A stretch of DNA of 64,000 bases. It comes from Bin5 sp965207495. GTDB taxonomy: Bacteria > Chloroflexota > Anaerolineae > Caldilineales > Caldilineaceae. How positions within the stretch are numbered: the stretch's first letter is position 1; the number at the start of each line of letters is the position of its first letter. Below, one piece after another: positions 35,207 through 44,493 of this stretch. Where the stretch lies: positions 3,286,001 through 3,350,000 of the forward strand of contig OZ242287.1 in NCBI GenBank assembly GCA_965207495.1, written 5' to 3'. Made by a program: the position numbers and the translations under genes. The notes below the pieces were generated by a model. That model saw only the letters and a program-made list of their open reading frames with translations, was not told where the DNA came from and did not search any database.

Positions 35207-36079
35207 ATGAACACGGTTGGGATTCTGAGCCCGGGCGACATGGGGCATACGGTAGGTGAGCGATTGAGATCGCACGGTCTGCGTGTGATCGCGCAGTTGA
35301 AGGACCGCAGTGCACGCACACGCGGGCTGGCGGAGAAGGCAGGGATTGAAGAGGTCAGCTCGTACGAGGCATTGGTGGAAGAGGCGGACGTCGTGCTCTG
35401 CATCCTCGTTCCGGCGGAGGCTGCTGCGGCGGCGAAGAGGGTTGCAGACGTTCTGCGAAGTACTGGCGCCGACCTCCTTTATGCGGACTGCAATGCCGTG
35501 GCGCCGCAGACTACGATAGAGATTGGGGAGACGATCACGAGCGCAGGCGGACGTTTTGTGGATGCTTCGATCATTGGGCCTCCTCCCCGTCGCGAGGGGG
35601 CGACCCGTTTCTACGCGTCGGGCGTTCATGCGGGGGAACTGGCGAAGCTAGAAGGGTATGGGCTTGCCGTGCCGGTGATCGGCGACCGGATTGGTGACGC
35701 GTCGGCGATCAAGATGTGCTATGCGGGGTTGACGAAGGGATTGACGGCGCTTTGCACGAACCTGCTGGTGGCAGCAGAGGCGTTGGGTATTCGCGATGCT
35801 TTGTTTGACGAGTACGATCTGAGCCAATCCGCCATGCTACAACGGATGCAAGGCTTGGCGGGCATGCCGCCGAAGTCGAGGCGCTGGGTGGGGGAGATGG
35901 AGGAGATCGCGGCGACGATGGCGAGTGTCGGCATGTCGCCGAAGTTTCATGAGGGCGCTGCGGATATTTACCGTTTTGTGGGTAGTTCAACGCTTGCGGA
36001 TCGTACTCCGGAGGACCCGGACGAGCCTACGTTGGAGGAGATGCTGAGGGTGCTGGTGGGATCGCTGGGCGGTAAGTGA
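35207..36079 (+). CDS. 6-phosphogluconate-dehydrogenase-like NAD(P)-dependent oxidoreductase (DUF1932 type)
   Basis: 290 residues. N-terminal Rossmann motif VGILSPGDMGHTVGERLRSHG (GxGxMG form), ADVVLCILVP, DCNAVAPQTTIEI, and a substrate-region FVDASIIGPPPR. The C-terminal part with AIKMCYAGLTKGLTALCTNLL (conserved Lys) matches the DUF1932 C-domain. It probably oxidises a hydroxy acid. Eight bases separate it from the UxuA-like gene, so both likely serve one sugar-acid pathway. Confidence 0.85.
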   Translation: MNTVGILSPGDMGHTVGERLRSHGLRVIAQLKDRSARTRGLAEKAGIEEVSSYEALVEEADVVLCILVPAEAAAAAKRVADVLRSTGADLLYADCNAVAPQTTIEIGETITSAGGRFVDASIIGPPPRREGATRFYASGVHAGELAKLEGYGLAVPVIGDRIGDASAIKMCYAGLTKGLTALCTNLLVAAEALGIRDALFDEYDLSQSAMLQRMQGLAGMPPKSRRWVGEMEEIAATMASVGMSPKFHEGAADIYRFVGSSTLADRTPEDPDEPTLEEMLRVLVGSLGGK

Positions 36080-36162
36080 TAGCTTCAACTTGACCTTTCG
36101 CGACCTGGAAACTACGGTTAGGCACCGTTACAAGAGATATTCTGGTTCGGAGACCTGACTAC

Positions 36163-36206
36163 TTCGTATTTCGTATTTCGTATTGCGTATTTCGTATTGC
36201 GTAAAG
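36163..36206 (+). repeat. Short 'CGTATTNCGTATT' direct repeats
   Basis: About six units of CGTATTTCGTATTTCGTATT/CGTATTGCGTATT. A similar short run lies at 49003-49035. No gene is visible in 36080-36275. Confidence 0.75.
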
Positions 36207-36275
36207 GCAGACATGGCTTGCGCGATGCCTTTGCGTGACGAGCGGGGAAAGTAATGGTGTCAATTGGTGTGTACA

Positions 36276-36581
36276 TTAGATTTGTTCAAGAAAGGGATCT
36301 TCGTTGATGTAATCAAACTCCCTGCCAATATAGGGTACGGGTGGGAGATCGTGCCAGTCGCGCAAGATCTGGTAGGCTACTGAGGTGAGCATTTGGCAGG
36401 CATCTACCGCCTCGCGCCATTCCGGGCGTTTGATTTCTTCGACGGTTTCTTCATAGGGCAGAATCCCAAAATCCCAGGCACCACAAAGGCGAGCGAGAAA
36501 GTCCACTCGATCGGCCAAGGTCTCCAGAGCCTCTGGCGTTTCGGTGTCGGGATACAGCGCCCCGTCAATCCATTCCTGCAT
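36276..36581 (-). CDS. Small hypothetical protein next to AbiEii-like remnant
   Basis: 101 residues, acidic, with WDFGILPYEETVEEIKRPEW and YQILRDWHDLPPVPYIGREF. No family recognised. Its start overlaps the end of the neighbouring minus-strand gene by 17 bases, suggesting a two-gene unit; in such loci a partner of the nucleotidyltransferase toxin is common, but that is inference. Confidence 0.55.
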   Translation of the reverse strand: MQEWIDGALYPDTETPEALETLADRVDFLARLCGAWDFGILPYEETVEEIKRPEWREAVDACQMLTSVAYQILRDWHDLPPVPYIGREFDYINEDPFLEQI

Positions 36582-37062
36582 TGATAAACTCTTCTTTGAA
36601 CCAGTTTCTGGTTCTTTCCGCTTCGTCTCTTTGCTGTTGATTTTCGATGCTGATCAAGGGTCGCCGCAATTCTATGCGTGAGAGACTCGTGGTAATCGCC
36701 AGCGTTGCTCGAGAACGGGAAGTCGATCCTCCGCTTCGCTCCTGTCTTAAGTGCCAAAGCTGCCAGCATTCCTGGGGGATTGCGATTTTGGCTTTACATA
36801 CGGCGAAAAGATCAAGAAGGTCGCGAGGTGCTCCGCTTTCGACAAGAGCGACCGTCGTTTCTGCAATCAGATCGTTGAGGCCGCCTAGTTGGACATCGAT
36901 CCACTTGGTGGGAACTGATTCCTCCAACTGAACTGATCGATCCGCAATCTGGAAGCTAAAGACTGTATTCTTTTCGCGTCGCAACTCAAGGCTACAGACA
37001 TCGCCCCACTCGCGTATACTCAAGTCTCCATGGTCTGCCAGTACGCCAGAGATGAATTCCAC
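36565..37062 (-). pseudogene. Truncated AbiEii/AbiGii-type nucleotidyltransferase (C-terminal part only)
   Basis: 165 residues that look like the C-terminal half of a nucleotidyltransferase toxin: FQIADRSVQLEESVPTKWIDVQL, GAPRDLLDLFAVCKAKIAIP and ELRRPLISI, similar in layout to the RDxxDL-containing region of AbiEii proteins. The N-terminal nucleotidyltransferase segment (GGTAL/GG motif) is missing. Upstream, in another minus-strand frame around 37145-37190, a piece reads IYSGGAFGLLYYLDHGPG, possibly a frame-shifted relic of it. Likely decayed. Confidence 0.5.
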
Positions 37063-37351
37063 GACTCGTCGCTCTTGGGCGCTTTACACGCACTCTGACC
37101 ACTAAGCGGCAGAGTAATGCCTGGCCCATGGTCGAGGTAGTATAGCAGGCCGAATGCCCCTCCCGAATAGATAGCCTGCCCCGGTCGGGCTGAAGAAAGC
37201 GCTGGCAAGCAACGTGCGTCCCAGGTCTGGGGTGGGCACAAGCCGCCGGGGAGACTCTGCCGACGGTGTATGGAGCTGTCTGTCGAATCTGGGAGAGACT
37301 GAAGGCAGTGGCAAGGCCAGGGCTTGCCGGGCGTCCCTTGAATGGGGGCGA

Positions 37352-37527
37352 GGGCAGGCAAAAGGCCTGCCCTTGCAGGAGTGTTCTGGGTGATGACGAG
37401 GCGGATGGCTGAAGCGGGCAGGGGCAGGCAAAAGGCCTGCCCTTGCAGGAGTGTTCTGGGTGATGACGAGGCGGATGGCTGAAGCGGGCAGGGGCAGGCA
37501 AAAGGCCTGCCCCTACAGGAGTGTTAT
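37352..37527 (+). repeat. 70-bp tandem repeat with hairpin
   Basis: GGGCAGGCAAAAGGCCTGCCC (8-base arms GGGCAGGC/GCCTGCCC) starts at 37352, 37422 and 37492, an exact 70-base spacing; the intervening GTGTTCTGGGTGATGACGAG plus GCGGATGGCTGAAGC is repeated. About 2.5 copies. Confidence 0.92.
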
Positions 37528-37550
37528 GGTGGATGGCGAAGACACTGTTG

Positions 37551-37690
37551 GCTAGACACTATGCTGGGGAAGAATGAACACGGTGGCTAGCAAGGGCGGG
37601 GCGTTGCGGGGGCGCAGCCCCCGCACAAGGGAGGGCCGAAGGCCCGAACGCACAACTGCAGTGGTCAGTGGTTAGTGGTTAGTGGTCAGT
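37551..37690 (+). repeat. Dispersed double-hairpin repeat, copy 3 (best preserved)
   Basis: Contains the CTGGGGAAGAATGAACACGG block, GCGGGGGCGCAGCCCCCGC (perfect 8-base arms), GGGCCGAAGGCCC (perfect 5-base arms) and the GTGGTCAGTGGTTAGTGG tail. No gene is seen between 37063 and 37843. Confidence 0.92.
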
Positions 37691-37843
37691 CGCCGGAGAT
37701 TGGAGTTGGAACTGTCAAGGGTATGGTTGCTACCAAGAGAATGGGGTAGTTTGTACCCATTCTGTGATGCAACCGTTAAGTGGTCCTCTGGGTAGGAAGG
37801 ATGCGAGTGGGGCGTACTGGACTTCTGGGGTGTAGGCTCTTGC

Positions 37844-38743
37844 TCAGATTTTGAGGCCGCTGAGGACGACGCCCTGGATGAAGTAGCGCTGGGCAGCAGC
37901 GAAGAGGGTGATGACGGGTATGGTCATGACGGCGGCGGCGGCCATGAGCAGGTGGTCGCGCGGGTCGGATGTTTCCATGGGGATGTTCTGGAAGAAGCGG
38001 AGGCCGACGGCAGCGGTAAAGAGGTCGACTCTATTGAGGTAGATGAAGGGGCCAAAGAACTCGTTCCAATCGCCGAGGAATTGGAGGATGGCAACTGTTG
38101 TGAGGGCGGGCTTCATGAGTGGCAGGAGGACGCCCCAGAGGATGCGGATGGGGGACGCGCCGTCCATGAGCGCGGCCTCGTCCAAATCTCTGGGGATCGA
38201 CATGATGAACTGGCGCAAGAGGAAGATCATGAAGGCGCCGCCTCCGAGCCAGGAGCCGATGGTAAGGGGGACGTAGGTGTTGATCAGTTTCAGGTTGAAG
38301 AAGAGGACATATTGGGGAATGAGAGTTACCTGGGTAGGAATCATCATGGTTCCCAGCATCAGGACGAACCATATTTCTTTGCCTACGTAGTTGAAGCGGG
38401 CGAATGAGTAGGCGGTCAGGGATCCGGTGATGATGACGCCGGGGATGGTGATGGCGGTGATCAGGAAGCTGTTGCCCATCCAGCGGGCGAAGGGAACGGC
38501 TGAGAAGACCTTGACATAGTTGCCCCATTGGGGGATTGCGGGCAGGAGGTGGGGCTCGAAGGAACGGAGCTCTTTCCAAGTTTGCAGGGAGCTTGAGACC
38601 GTCCAGAAGAGCGGGAAAGCGAACATGAGCGCTGCGACAGTGAGAAGAATGTAGGTGATGCCCATTTGGACGCGGTTGCGTCTGCGGCGGTAGACATCGC
38701 CACGGAGTTCTGTACTGGGCAGTCGTTCAATTGTTGCGGCCAT
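37844..38743 (-). CDS. ABC sugar transporter permease (MalG/UgpE type), system B
   Basis: 299 residues, six membrane segments. The inner-membrane EAA loop is DLDEAALMDGASPIRILWGVLLPLMKPA, matching the permease-ATPase contact (EAAxxDGAxxxxxxxxxxLP). It forms a pair with the permease just upstream and uses the binding protein at 39770. No ATPase gene is present in the cluster, so a shared one encoded elsewhere is expected. It begins seven bases after the partner's stop. Confidence 0.9.
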   Translation of the reverse strand: MAATIERLPSTELRGDVYRRRRNRVQMGITYILLTVAALMFAFPLFWTVSSSLQTWKELRSFEPHLLPAIPQWGNYVKVFSAVPFARWMGNSFLITAITIPGVIITGSLTAYSFARFNYVGKEIWFVLMLGTMMIPTQVTLIPQYVLFFNLKLINTYVPLTIGSWLGGGAFMIFLLRQFIMSIPRDLDEAALMDGASPIRILWGVLLPLMKPALTTVAILQFLGDWNEFFGPFIYLNRVDLFTAAVGLRFFQNIPMETSDPRDHLLMAAAAVMTIPVITLFAAAQRYFIQGVVLSGLKI

Positions 38744-38749
38744 CTTCTT

Positions 38750-39694
38750 CTAGCTCCCGTAATAGAAAACCCAGCGGCGTGAGAGTCGCAGCTGCCAGAT
38801 GGTGAGGGATACGATGACGAAGGCGAACAGCCAGGCCAAGGTGGCAGCGTAGCCCATGTTCCAATAGTCGAAGGCGTGACGGTACAGATGCAGGCTATAA
38901 AAGGTCGTTGCGAAGCCAGGGCCGCCCTCTGTGGCAACGAAGGCTGCCGTGAAGACTTGCAACCCTCCGATGACGCCGAGCACCATGTTGAAGAAGATGG
39001 TCGGGGTCAACAGGGGGATCGTCACATGGCGCAGTTTGTGCAGGGGCGTGGCGCCGTCGATGGAGGCGGCTTCGTAGAGGGACTCGGGGATTCCCTGCAG
39101 GCCGGCGAGGAAGATAATCATGCGCGTTCCGCCGAGGCCTTGCCATAGGCCCATGACTATCAGAGAGGGAATAGCCCAGCGGCGGTCACCGAACCAGCCG
39201 GGCGGATCTGACCAGCCGAGGTCGACGAGCCACTGGTTGATGATACCGAAGTCGGCGTGCAGCAGCCATTTCCATAGAACAACTGAGGCAACGATGGGCA
39301 CTAATGAGGGCATGAAGAAGAGTGTGCGGTAGGCGGCGAGGCCGCGCAGCTTGGCGTTGAGGAGGATGGCCAGGAACATGGAGCCGATGACGCCTATGGG
39401 CACGCCTACGCCGGCATAATAGAATGTACGGCCCAGCGAGGTGTAGAAGAGGGGGTCATCGAAGAACATCTTGATGTAGTTATCGAGGCCGATCCATTCG
39501 GGAGCGCTGAGGACATCGTACTTGGTGAAGCTCAAGTAAAGGGAGAAGAGCCCGGGGCCGAGGAATAGGCCCAGGAAACCAAGCAGCCAAGGGGTGAGGA
39601 AGAGGTATCCGTAGAAGTTTTCCCGCCTATGCCGCGATGTGTTGAGCATTTCTGAAAAGCTCGACAGTCTCAAGCGGTTGGCCAAAGTCGCCAT
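38750..39694 (-). CDS. ABC sugar transporter permease (MalF/UgpA type), system B
   Basis: 314 residues with about six helices. The EAA loop reads SLYEAASIDGATPLHKLRHVTIPLLTP. A basic N-terminus (MLNTSRHRRENFYGYLFLTPWLLGF) precedes the first helix. CGGAG sits seven bases before the ATG. Partner of the MalG-like permease immediately downstream. Confidence 0.9.
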   Translation of the reverse strand: MATLANRLRLSSFSEMLNTSRHRRENFYGYLFLTPWLLGFLGLFLGPGLFSLYLSFTKYDVLSAPEWIGLDNYIKMFFDDPLFYTSLGRTFYYAGVGVPIGVIGSMFLAILLNAKLRGLAAYRTLFFMPSLVPIVASVVLWKWLLHADFGIINQWLVDLGWSDPPGWFGDRRWAIPSLIVMGLWQGLGGTRMIIFLAGLQGIPESLYEAASIDGATPLHKLRHVTIPLLTPTIFFNMVLGVIGGLQVFTAAFVATEGGPGFATTFYSLHLYRHAFDYWNMGYAATLAWLFAFVIVSLTIWQLRLSRRWVFYYGS

Positions 39695-39769
39695 GGGTTA
39701 CTCCGAGAGATGGGAGCGGCGGGCAGAATACGCTTTTCTGCCCGCCGCCCTGCATATGCCTTATGAATA

Positions 39770-41113
39770 CTAGGCCGGGTCCAGATCCAGGACGGTCTGG
39801 ATGTTGTCGTTCAGGTCCTGCAGGCCCTCCTCGAACTCCACCGGCTGGTGGGGGTCGAGAAGCAGGTCGGTCCACTGCTGGACGGCTGAGGTGTATTCGC
39901 GACCGCGTGAGTTGGCCGGCGCGTGTGCGGGGATCCCGTTCTCGAGGCTTGAGATGAACCATTCGTGAATGGGATCTTCGTCGATGAGCGACTGGACAAC
40001 GTCGGGCCGGACCATGGCGAAGTTACCAGCTACAAGGTTGAAGCTGAGGCTGCCATCGTGACTGGAGATGTGGCGGAGGAACTGGAAGGCGACATCAGCG
40101 TGGTCCTGGTCGGTACGGAGGTTCCAAGTGCCGCCGCGCAACTGAGACGGGAAGCGACCATCTTCGCGTGCGGGGAAGAGAATCTGCCAGGCTTGGGCAA
40201 CGCTGTCGTCTTCGATCTGGTTGTTGAAGTTACGGACGCAAAGGGAGCCGCACCAGTTCATGGTAAGCAGACCGGCAACGAGTGCTCCGCCGGCGTTTTC
40301 GAGGTCTCCCGGCGCGGGAAGCACCTGGTCGACGACACCGAGGTCGTAGGCCCAGCGCATTGCTTCAGTGGCATTGGGGTCGTCGAGGAGGAGGCACTGT
40401 GTGCCTTCTTCGTTAATGAGTGAACTGCCAAACAACCGGGTCAATACGACGACAGTTGCTTCATTGTGGCTGATGTTAAGGCCGAACCGTTCGCCTTCCA
40501 CATAGAAGGAGTGTGCCCATTCGTAAATGGTATCGATGGATACGTCGCGTGCGGTGGGGTCTGGGACGTCCATGCCTGCTTCTTCGACATGGAGTGCATT
40601 GAGTACCAGAGTGTCGAAGCCGGCCCAGCCCCAGCTGGGGAAGCCGTACAACTGGCCCTGATAGTACTGAAGGCCCAGGAAGTGCTCGAACCATTCGTTG
40701 AGATCGGTGTCATCAGCGGCGACGAGTTCGTCGATCGGCATGATGATGTCTTTACTGATCGCGCGCCAGAAGTGGTAGTGGGAGGGGTCGAAGGCGACGA
40801 CTTCGCCAAGGTCGCCGGCAGCCTGCGCGGCGTACATCTTGGCGTAGTTGTCCTGCTGACCCGAGCCTGCCAGTGGCCGCAGTTCGATGGTGACGTCAGA
40901 GTGCATCTCGGTGAAGGTTTCGATGCGCTCTTCGTTCCAGCCGCTGCCGATGCCGCGGAAGGTGTCCCATCGCAGGTGGACGGGTTCCATGGCGGCGCCT
41001 TCGTCGGCCATGTCTCCTTCGGGGGCGGCGGGGGCGACACAGGCGGCAAGTGCTCCGGCGGAGACAGCCATTGCTCCCTGCAAGAATGAACGTCTTGAGA
41101 CCAGGTTTTTCAT
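39770..41113 (-). CDS. Extracellular sugar-binding lipoprotein, system B
   Basis: 447 residues. Twin-arginine signal VSRRSFLQGAMAVSAGALAAC with lipobox (ALAAC) and Ala/Pro-rich spacer. Mature part has family-1 solute-binding features: VHLRWDTFRGIGSGWNEERI, a tryptophan-rich ligand pocket region GFPSWGWAGFDTLVLNA, and C-terminal PANSRGREYTSAVQQW. It presents an unidentified sugar or glycoside to the permease pair 38750/37844. Confidence 0.9.
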   Translation of the reverse strand: MKNLVSRRSFLQGAMAVSAGALAACVAPAAPEGDMADEGAAMEPVHLRWDTFRGIGSGWNEERIETFTEMHSDVTIELRPLAGSGQQDNYAKMYAAQAAGDLGEVVAFDPSHYHFWRAISKDIIMPIDELVAADDTDLNEWFEHFLGLQYYQGQLYGFPSWGWAGFDTLVLNALHVEEAGMDVPDPTARDVSIDTIYEWAHSFYVEGERFGLNISHNEATVVVLTRLFGSSLINEEGTQCLLLDDPNATEAMRWAYDLGVVDQVLPAPGDLENAGGALVAGLLTMNWCGSLCVRNFNNQIEDDSVAQAWQILFPAREDGRFPSQLRGGTWNLRTDQDHADVAFQFLRHISSHDGSLSFNLVAGNFAMVRPDVVQSLIDEDPIHEWFISSLENGIPAHAPANSRGREYTSAVQQWTDLLLDPHQPVEFEEGLQDLNDNIQTVLDLDPA

Positions 41114-41220
41114 TGTTTCCTCCGAATGATTATTGCGGGAAAGAATTGGAAATGCGTTAAGGGCCGCGGCTCAGGGTCCATCCGTTCCTGAGCCGCGGCG
41201 GTTTCGGCTTCAGATTACAA

Positions 41221-42555
41221 TTAAACCAGCGGGTCCTTGTCAAGCACTTCCTGGACCAGAAGATGTGTCTGTTCGACGCCTTCTTCGAAGTCGACGGCTT
41301 CGGTCCAGATCGCCTGCAGGTTGTTGTTCATCGTGTTGACGAATTCCGACGTGCGGGCATTGGCGGGCCGGTGCCACTTGCGCGGGCCTTCAGGGTAGAT
41401 TTCCTGATGCTGGCGGAAGATGGGATGGATGGAGTTGAGCTCATCGCTTTCCCAAACATCCTTGCGTCCGCCGGGGCTGCCGGCGCCGAAGAAGACATGC
41501 TCGATGCCGTCTTCCTTGGTCGAGTAGAAGTCCAAGACCTGGAAGGCATCCGAAGGATGCTGGGAGTTACCGGTGATGCCGAATGCGGCTGCCGACACTT
41601 GTGAGCCTCGCAGACCTGTCGGTCCTACCGGGCCTACGACTGAATCCCAATCGAAGTCGAGGTCGCCGTCGTTCATCATGTTGTTTAAGCGACCGATCCA
41701 GCCTGTGGTTGTGTTGAAGATGCCAACAGTCCCAGCGACGTAGTTGTTGGCAACTTCGTCGCCACACTGGCAGGGGTCGATCTCATGCGTGTGCTGCAGG
41801 TCGTAGAGCCAGCGCAGGCCAGCGATAGATTCTTCCTGATCCAACAAGGAAGTCATGCCATCCTCACTGATTGCATCGCCGCCGAAGATACGCAGGTAGG
41901 AGGGTACGTGCTCCTGGCCGGTACCAAAGGAACGAACGCCCCAGACCTCGGGCGGGGCGGTGACAGCTTGCCCGATGGTAACGTAGTCATCGACGGTCCA
42001 GTCGGGGTTGGGTAATGCGGCGCCTGATTCTTCGATGAGGGTCTTATTGTGGTAGTAGGCGGTCGTGCCGTAGTGGCCGTGATTGGGGATGGCGTGCAAT
42101 TCCCCGTCGAGGCTAACGGCCTGGAGCAGAGAGTCCCAGAACTGTGACAGGTCGAAGTCTTTGGCGGCGACGATGTCGTCAAGAGGGATGAGTACGCCCT
42201 TCGCTTTGTGTTCTGGCGGATTGTTGAGATAGGTCCAAACCACGTCGCCGACGGTGCCGGAGGCAGACAGGGCGTAAATCTTTGGGTACATCTCATTGCC
42301 CGGCAACTCGTCGATTTCAAGCGTTATGTTTGGATTCTGTTCGTGGAACAGGTCCTGGCGGCTTTTGTGCCAGTCGGCGTGGGTACCCAGGCGGGTATGG
42401 AACAGGACGGTAACAGGCTCTGTCGACGGTTCCATCGAATCTCCGCCTTCAGCGGCGGGGGCGGCGGCGGGCACGCAGGCAGAGAGTGCGAGAGCACCGG
42501 TAGCTGCCAACGAACCGGCAAGGAAATTGCGGCGACTCACGTTCTTTTGAAGCAT
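41221..42555 (-). CDS. Extracellular sugar-binding lipoprotein, system A
   Basis: 444 residues. Signal MLQKNVSRRNFLAGSLAATG then ALALSAC: twin-arginine motif SRRNFL and lipobox. Mature protein contains VTVLFHTRLGTHADWHKS, the ligand-binding type FWDSLLQAVSLDGELHAIPNHGHYG, and C-terminal RPANARTSEFVNTMNNNL. Only distantly similar to the system B protein beyond the common fold. Located between the two permease pairs. Confidence 0.9.
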   Translation of the reverse strand: MLQKNVSRRNFLAGSLAATGALALSACVPAAAPAAEGGDSMEPSTEPVTVLFHTRLGTHADWHKSRQDLFHEQNPNITLEIDELPGNEMYPKIYALSASGTVGDVVWTYLNNPPEHKAKGVLIPLDDIVAAKDFDLSQFWDSLLQAVSLDGELHAIPNHGHYGTTAYYHNKTLIEESGAALPNPDWTVDDYVTIGQAVTAPPEVWGVRSFGTGQEHVPSYLRIFGGDAISEDGMTSLLDQEESIAGLRWLYDLQHTHEIDPCQCGDEVANNYVAGTVGIFNTTTGWIGRLNNMMNDGDLDFDWDSVVGPVGPTGLRGSQVSAAAFGITGNSQHPSDAFQVLDFYSTKEDGIEHVFFGAGSPGGRKDVWESDELNSIHPIFRQHQEIYPEGPRKWHRPANARTSEFVNTMNNNLQAIWTEAVDFEEGVEQTHLLVQEVLDKDPLV

Positions 42556-42616
42556 GTTTGGTTCCTCCTTAAGGATACCGGAAAATACTGCAACGGCCGA
42601 GGGCTAACGAATTGGG

Positions 42617-43543
42617 CTATCCTTTGATGCCGGACATTACAATTCCCTGGACCAGATACCGTTGCGCAAGGAAAAAGATGATGATGATGGGTGCGGTCAT
42701 CATGACACTAGCTGCCATCAGCAGGTGGTATTTGGGCTCGGTGTCATCGGCGAAGCCGGCGACAGCCTGGAAATAGCGAATCCCGATCGCCAGCGTGTAC
42801 TTGGACTTGGTGTTGAGGAAGATAAAAGGTTGGAGAAATTCGTTCCACTGTGCCATGAAGGTCAGAACGGCGGCGGTAGCGGTGACAGGAATGGAAAGCG
42901 GAATCAGGATCTGCCAGAAGATGCGCAGGTAGTTGGCACCGTCTATGCGCGCTGCTTCGTCGAGGTCGATGGGAATGCTCATGAAGAACTGGCGCATGAG
43001 GAAGATGAGGAAGGCGCTGCCCCCGAAGAATGAAGGGACGATAAGTGGTCTGTAAGTGTCCAACCACCCTATTTTGGCGAACATGAGGTAGAGGGGAATC
43101 AGGGTAACTTCTACGGGCAGCATCATGGTGCTGAGCGTGATCATGAACAGCACGTCGCGCGCAGGGTAGCGGAAGCGGGCGAAGGAATAGCCGACAAGGG
43201 CTGCGGTCAGAACGGCGCCGAAGGTGGATACAATAGACACGAAAGTGGAGTTCCACGTCCATGCGGCCCAAGAGACGATCTCAAAGACCTTGGGGTAGTT
43301 TTGATACTGTGCAACTTCCGGAAACCAGGTTGGCGGGAAGGTGAACAACTCGCCTCCGGTCTTGAGGGAGGAAAGAACGGTCCAGACGAAGGGGAACATA
43401 AACATGGCCGAACTGGAAATGGCGACCAGGTAGAGAATCCCACGGCCCAGGGCGCGTTGGAATGGGGCAGATTGGAACAGTCCTAACTGCTGGAATCCGC
43501 TCCCAGCCTGTTTGCGTTCAGGGGCAATTACATCACCCGTCAT
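42617..43543 (-). CDS. ABC sugar transporter permease (MalG/UgpE type), system A
   Basis: 308 residues from the ATG at 43543 (GGGGAGGTGGACTG upstream), overlapping the previous permease stop as ATGA; the frame opens further upstream but without a site. EAA loop DLDEAARIDGANYLRIFWQILIPLSIPV. Six helices. Confidence 0.9.
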   Translation of the reverse strand: MTGDVIAPERKQAGSGFQQLGLFQSAPFQRALGRGILYLVAISSSAMFMFPFVWTVLSSLKTGGELFTFPPTWFPEVAQYQNYPKVFEIVSWAAWTWNSTFVSIVSTFGAVLTAALVGYSFARFRYPARDVLFMITLSTMMLPVEVTLIPLYLMFAKIGWLDTYRPLIVPSFFGGSAFLIFLMRQFFMSIPIDLDEAARIDGANYLRIFWQILIPLSIPVTATAAVLTFMAQWNEFLQPFIFLNTKSKYTLAIGIRYFQAVAGFADDTEPKYHLLMAASVMMTAPIIIIFFLAQRYLVQGIVMSGIKG

Positions 43544-44493
43544 CAGTCCACCTCCCCTGCATAGTAAACCCACCGCCGCGACTGTCTGAACTGAACATAT
43601 GTGAAGACAAACAGGACGAAGAAAAAGATCCATGCCAGGGCCGATGCATAGCCCATTTCAAAGTATTGGAACGCGCGCGTGTAGATGTGCAGCGCGTAGA
43701 ACCAGGTAGAGTATGCCGGTCCGCCTTGGGTGGCAACGTAAGCGGCTGCAAAGACTCTTAATGCGCCGATGATGCCAAGAACCATGTTGAAGAAGATCGT
43801 TGGCGTAAGCATTGGGAGGGTCACATTACGAAATTTGGCCCAAAGGCCGGCGCCGTCCACGAGTGCCGCATCGTACAGTTCCTGAGGAACGCCTTGAAGG
43901 CCGGCCAGGAATATCAACATGGTGTTGCCGCCGATGGCGCCCCACATTGCCATTATGATCAGGCCGGTCATCGCCCAATCCGGGTCCCGGAACCAACCCG
44001 GGGCTTCGCTGCTGCCGGTGATGGTACGAATCCAGTGGTTAATCGGGCCCACGTCGGCGTTGAAGATCCAGCCCCAAAGCACGGCGGCGGCGACGATGGG
44101 CGTCAGATGTGGGAGGAAGAAGAAGGTACGGAACCATGTGGTACCGCGCAGGGCCTGGTTGAGGAGCATGGCCGCAGCGAGGGCACCGACCAGCGAAAAA
44201 GGTACGACGATAAGCGCATAGCGAAAGGTTAACAGAAGCGAAGGCCAGAAGAGCCTGTCTTTTGTGAAGATCTCTATGAAGTTTTTGAGACCGACGAAGG
44301 TGGGAGGATTTACCATGTCGTAGCGGGTAAAGCTGAGGAAGCCAGAGGTCATCATGGGGCCAACGATGAAGAGAATGATTCCCAACAGCCAAGGCGACAG
44401 GAAAATGTAGCCGGCGATCGCCTCTTTGGCGCGGAGGCTTTTCGTCCACTGGGGAAGCGGAATGCGAGGGCTTGAAATCGCCTCAGTACTCAT
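43543..44493 (-). CDS. ABC sugar transporter permease (MalF/UgpA type), system A
   Basis: 316 residues. EAA loop ELYDAALVDGAGLWAKFRNVTLPMLTP. N-terminus MSTEAISSPRIPLPQWTKSLRAK precedes the first helix. Its start overlaps the phosphodiesterase-like gene by four bases (ATGA), so the three genes are translationally coupled. Confidence 0.9.
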   Translation of the reverse strand: MSTEAISSPRIPLPQWTKSLRAKEAIAGYIFLSPWLLGIILFIVGPMMTSGFLSFTRYDMVNPPTFVGLKNFIEIFTKDRLFWPSLLLTFRYALIVVPFSLVGALAAAMLLNQALRGTTWFRTFFFLPHLTPIVAAAVLWGWIFNADVGPINHWIRTITGSSEAPGWFRDPDWAMTGLIIMAMWGAIGGNTMLIFLAGLQGVPQELYDAALVDGAGLWAKFRNVTLPMLTPTIFFNMVLGIIGALRVFAAAYVATQGGPAYSTWFYALHIYTRAFQYFEMGYASALAWIFFFVLFVFTYVQFRQSRRWVYYAGEVD

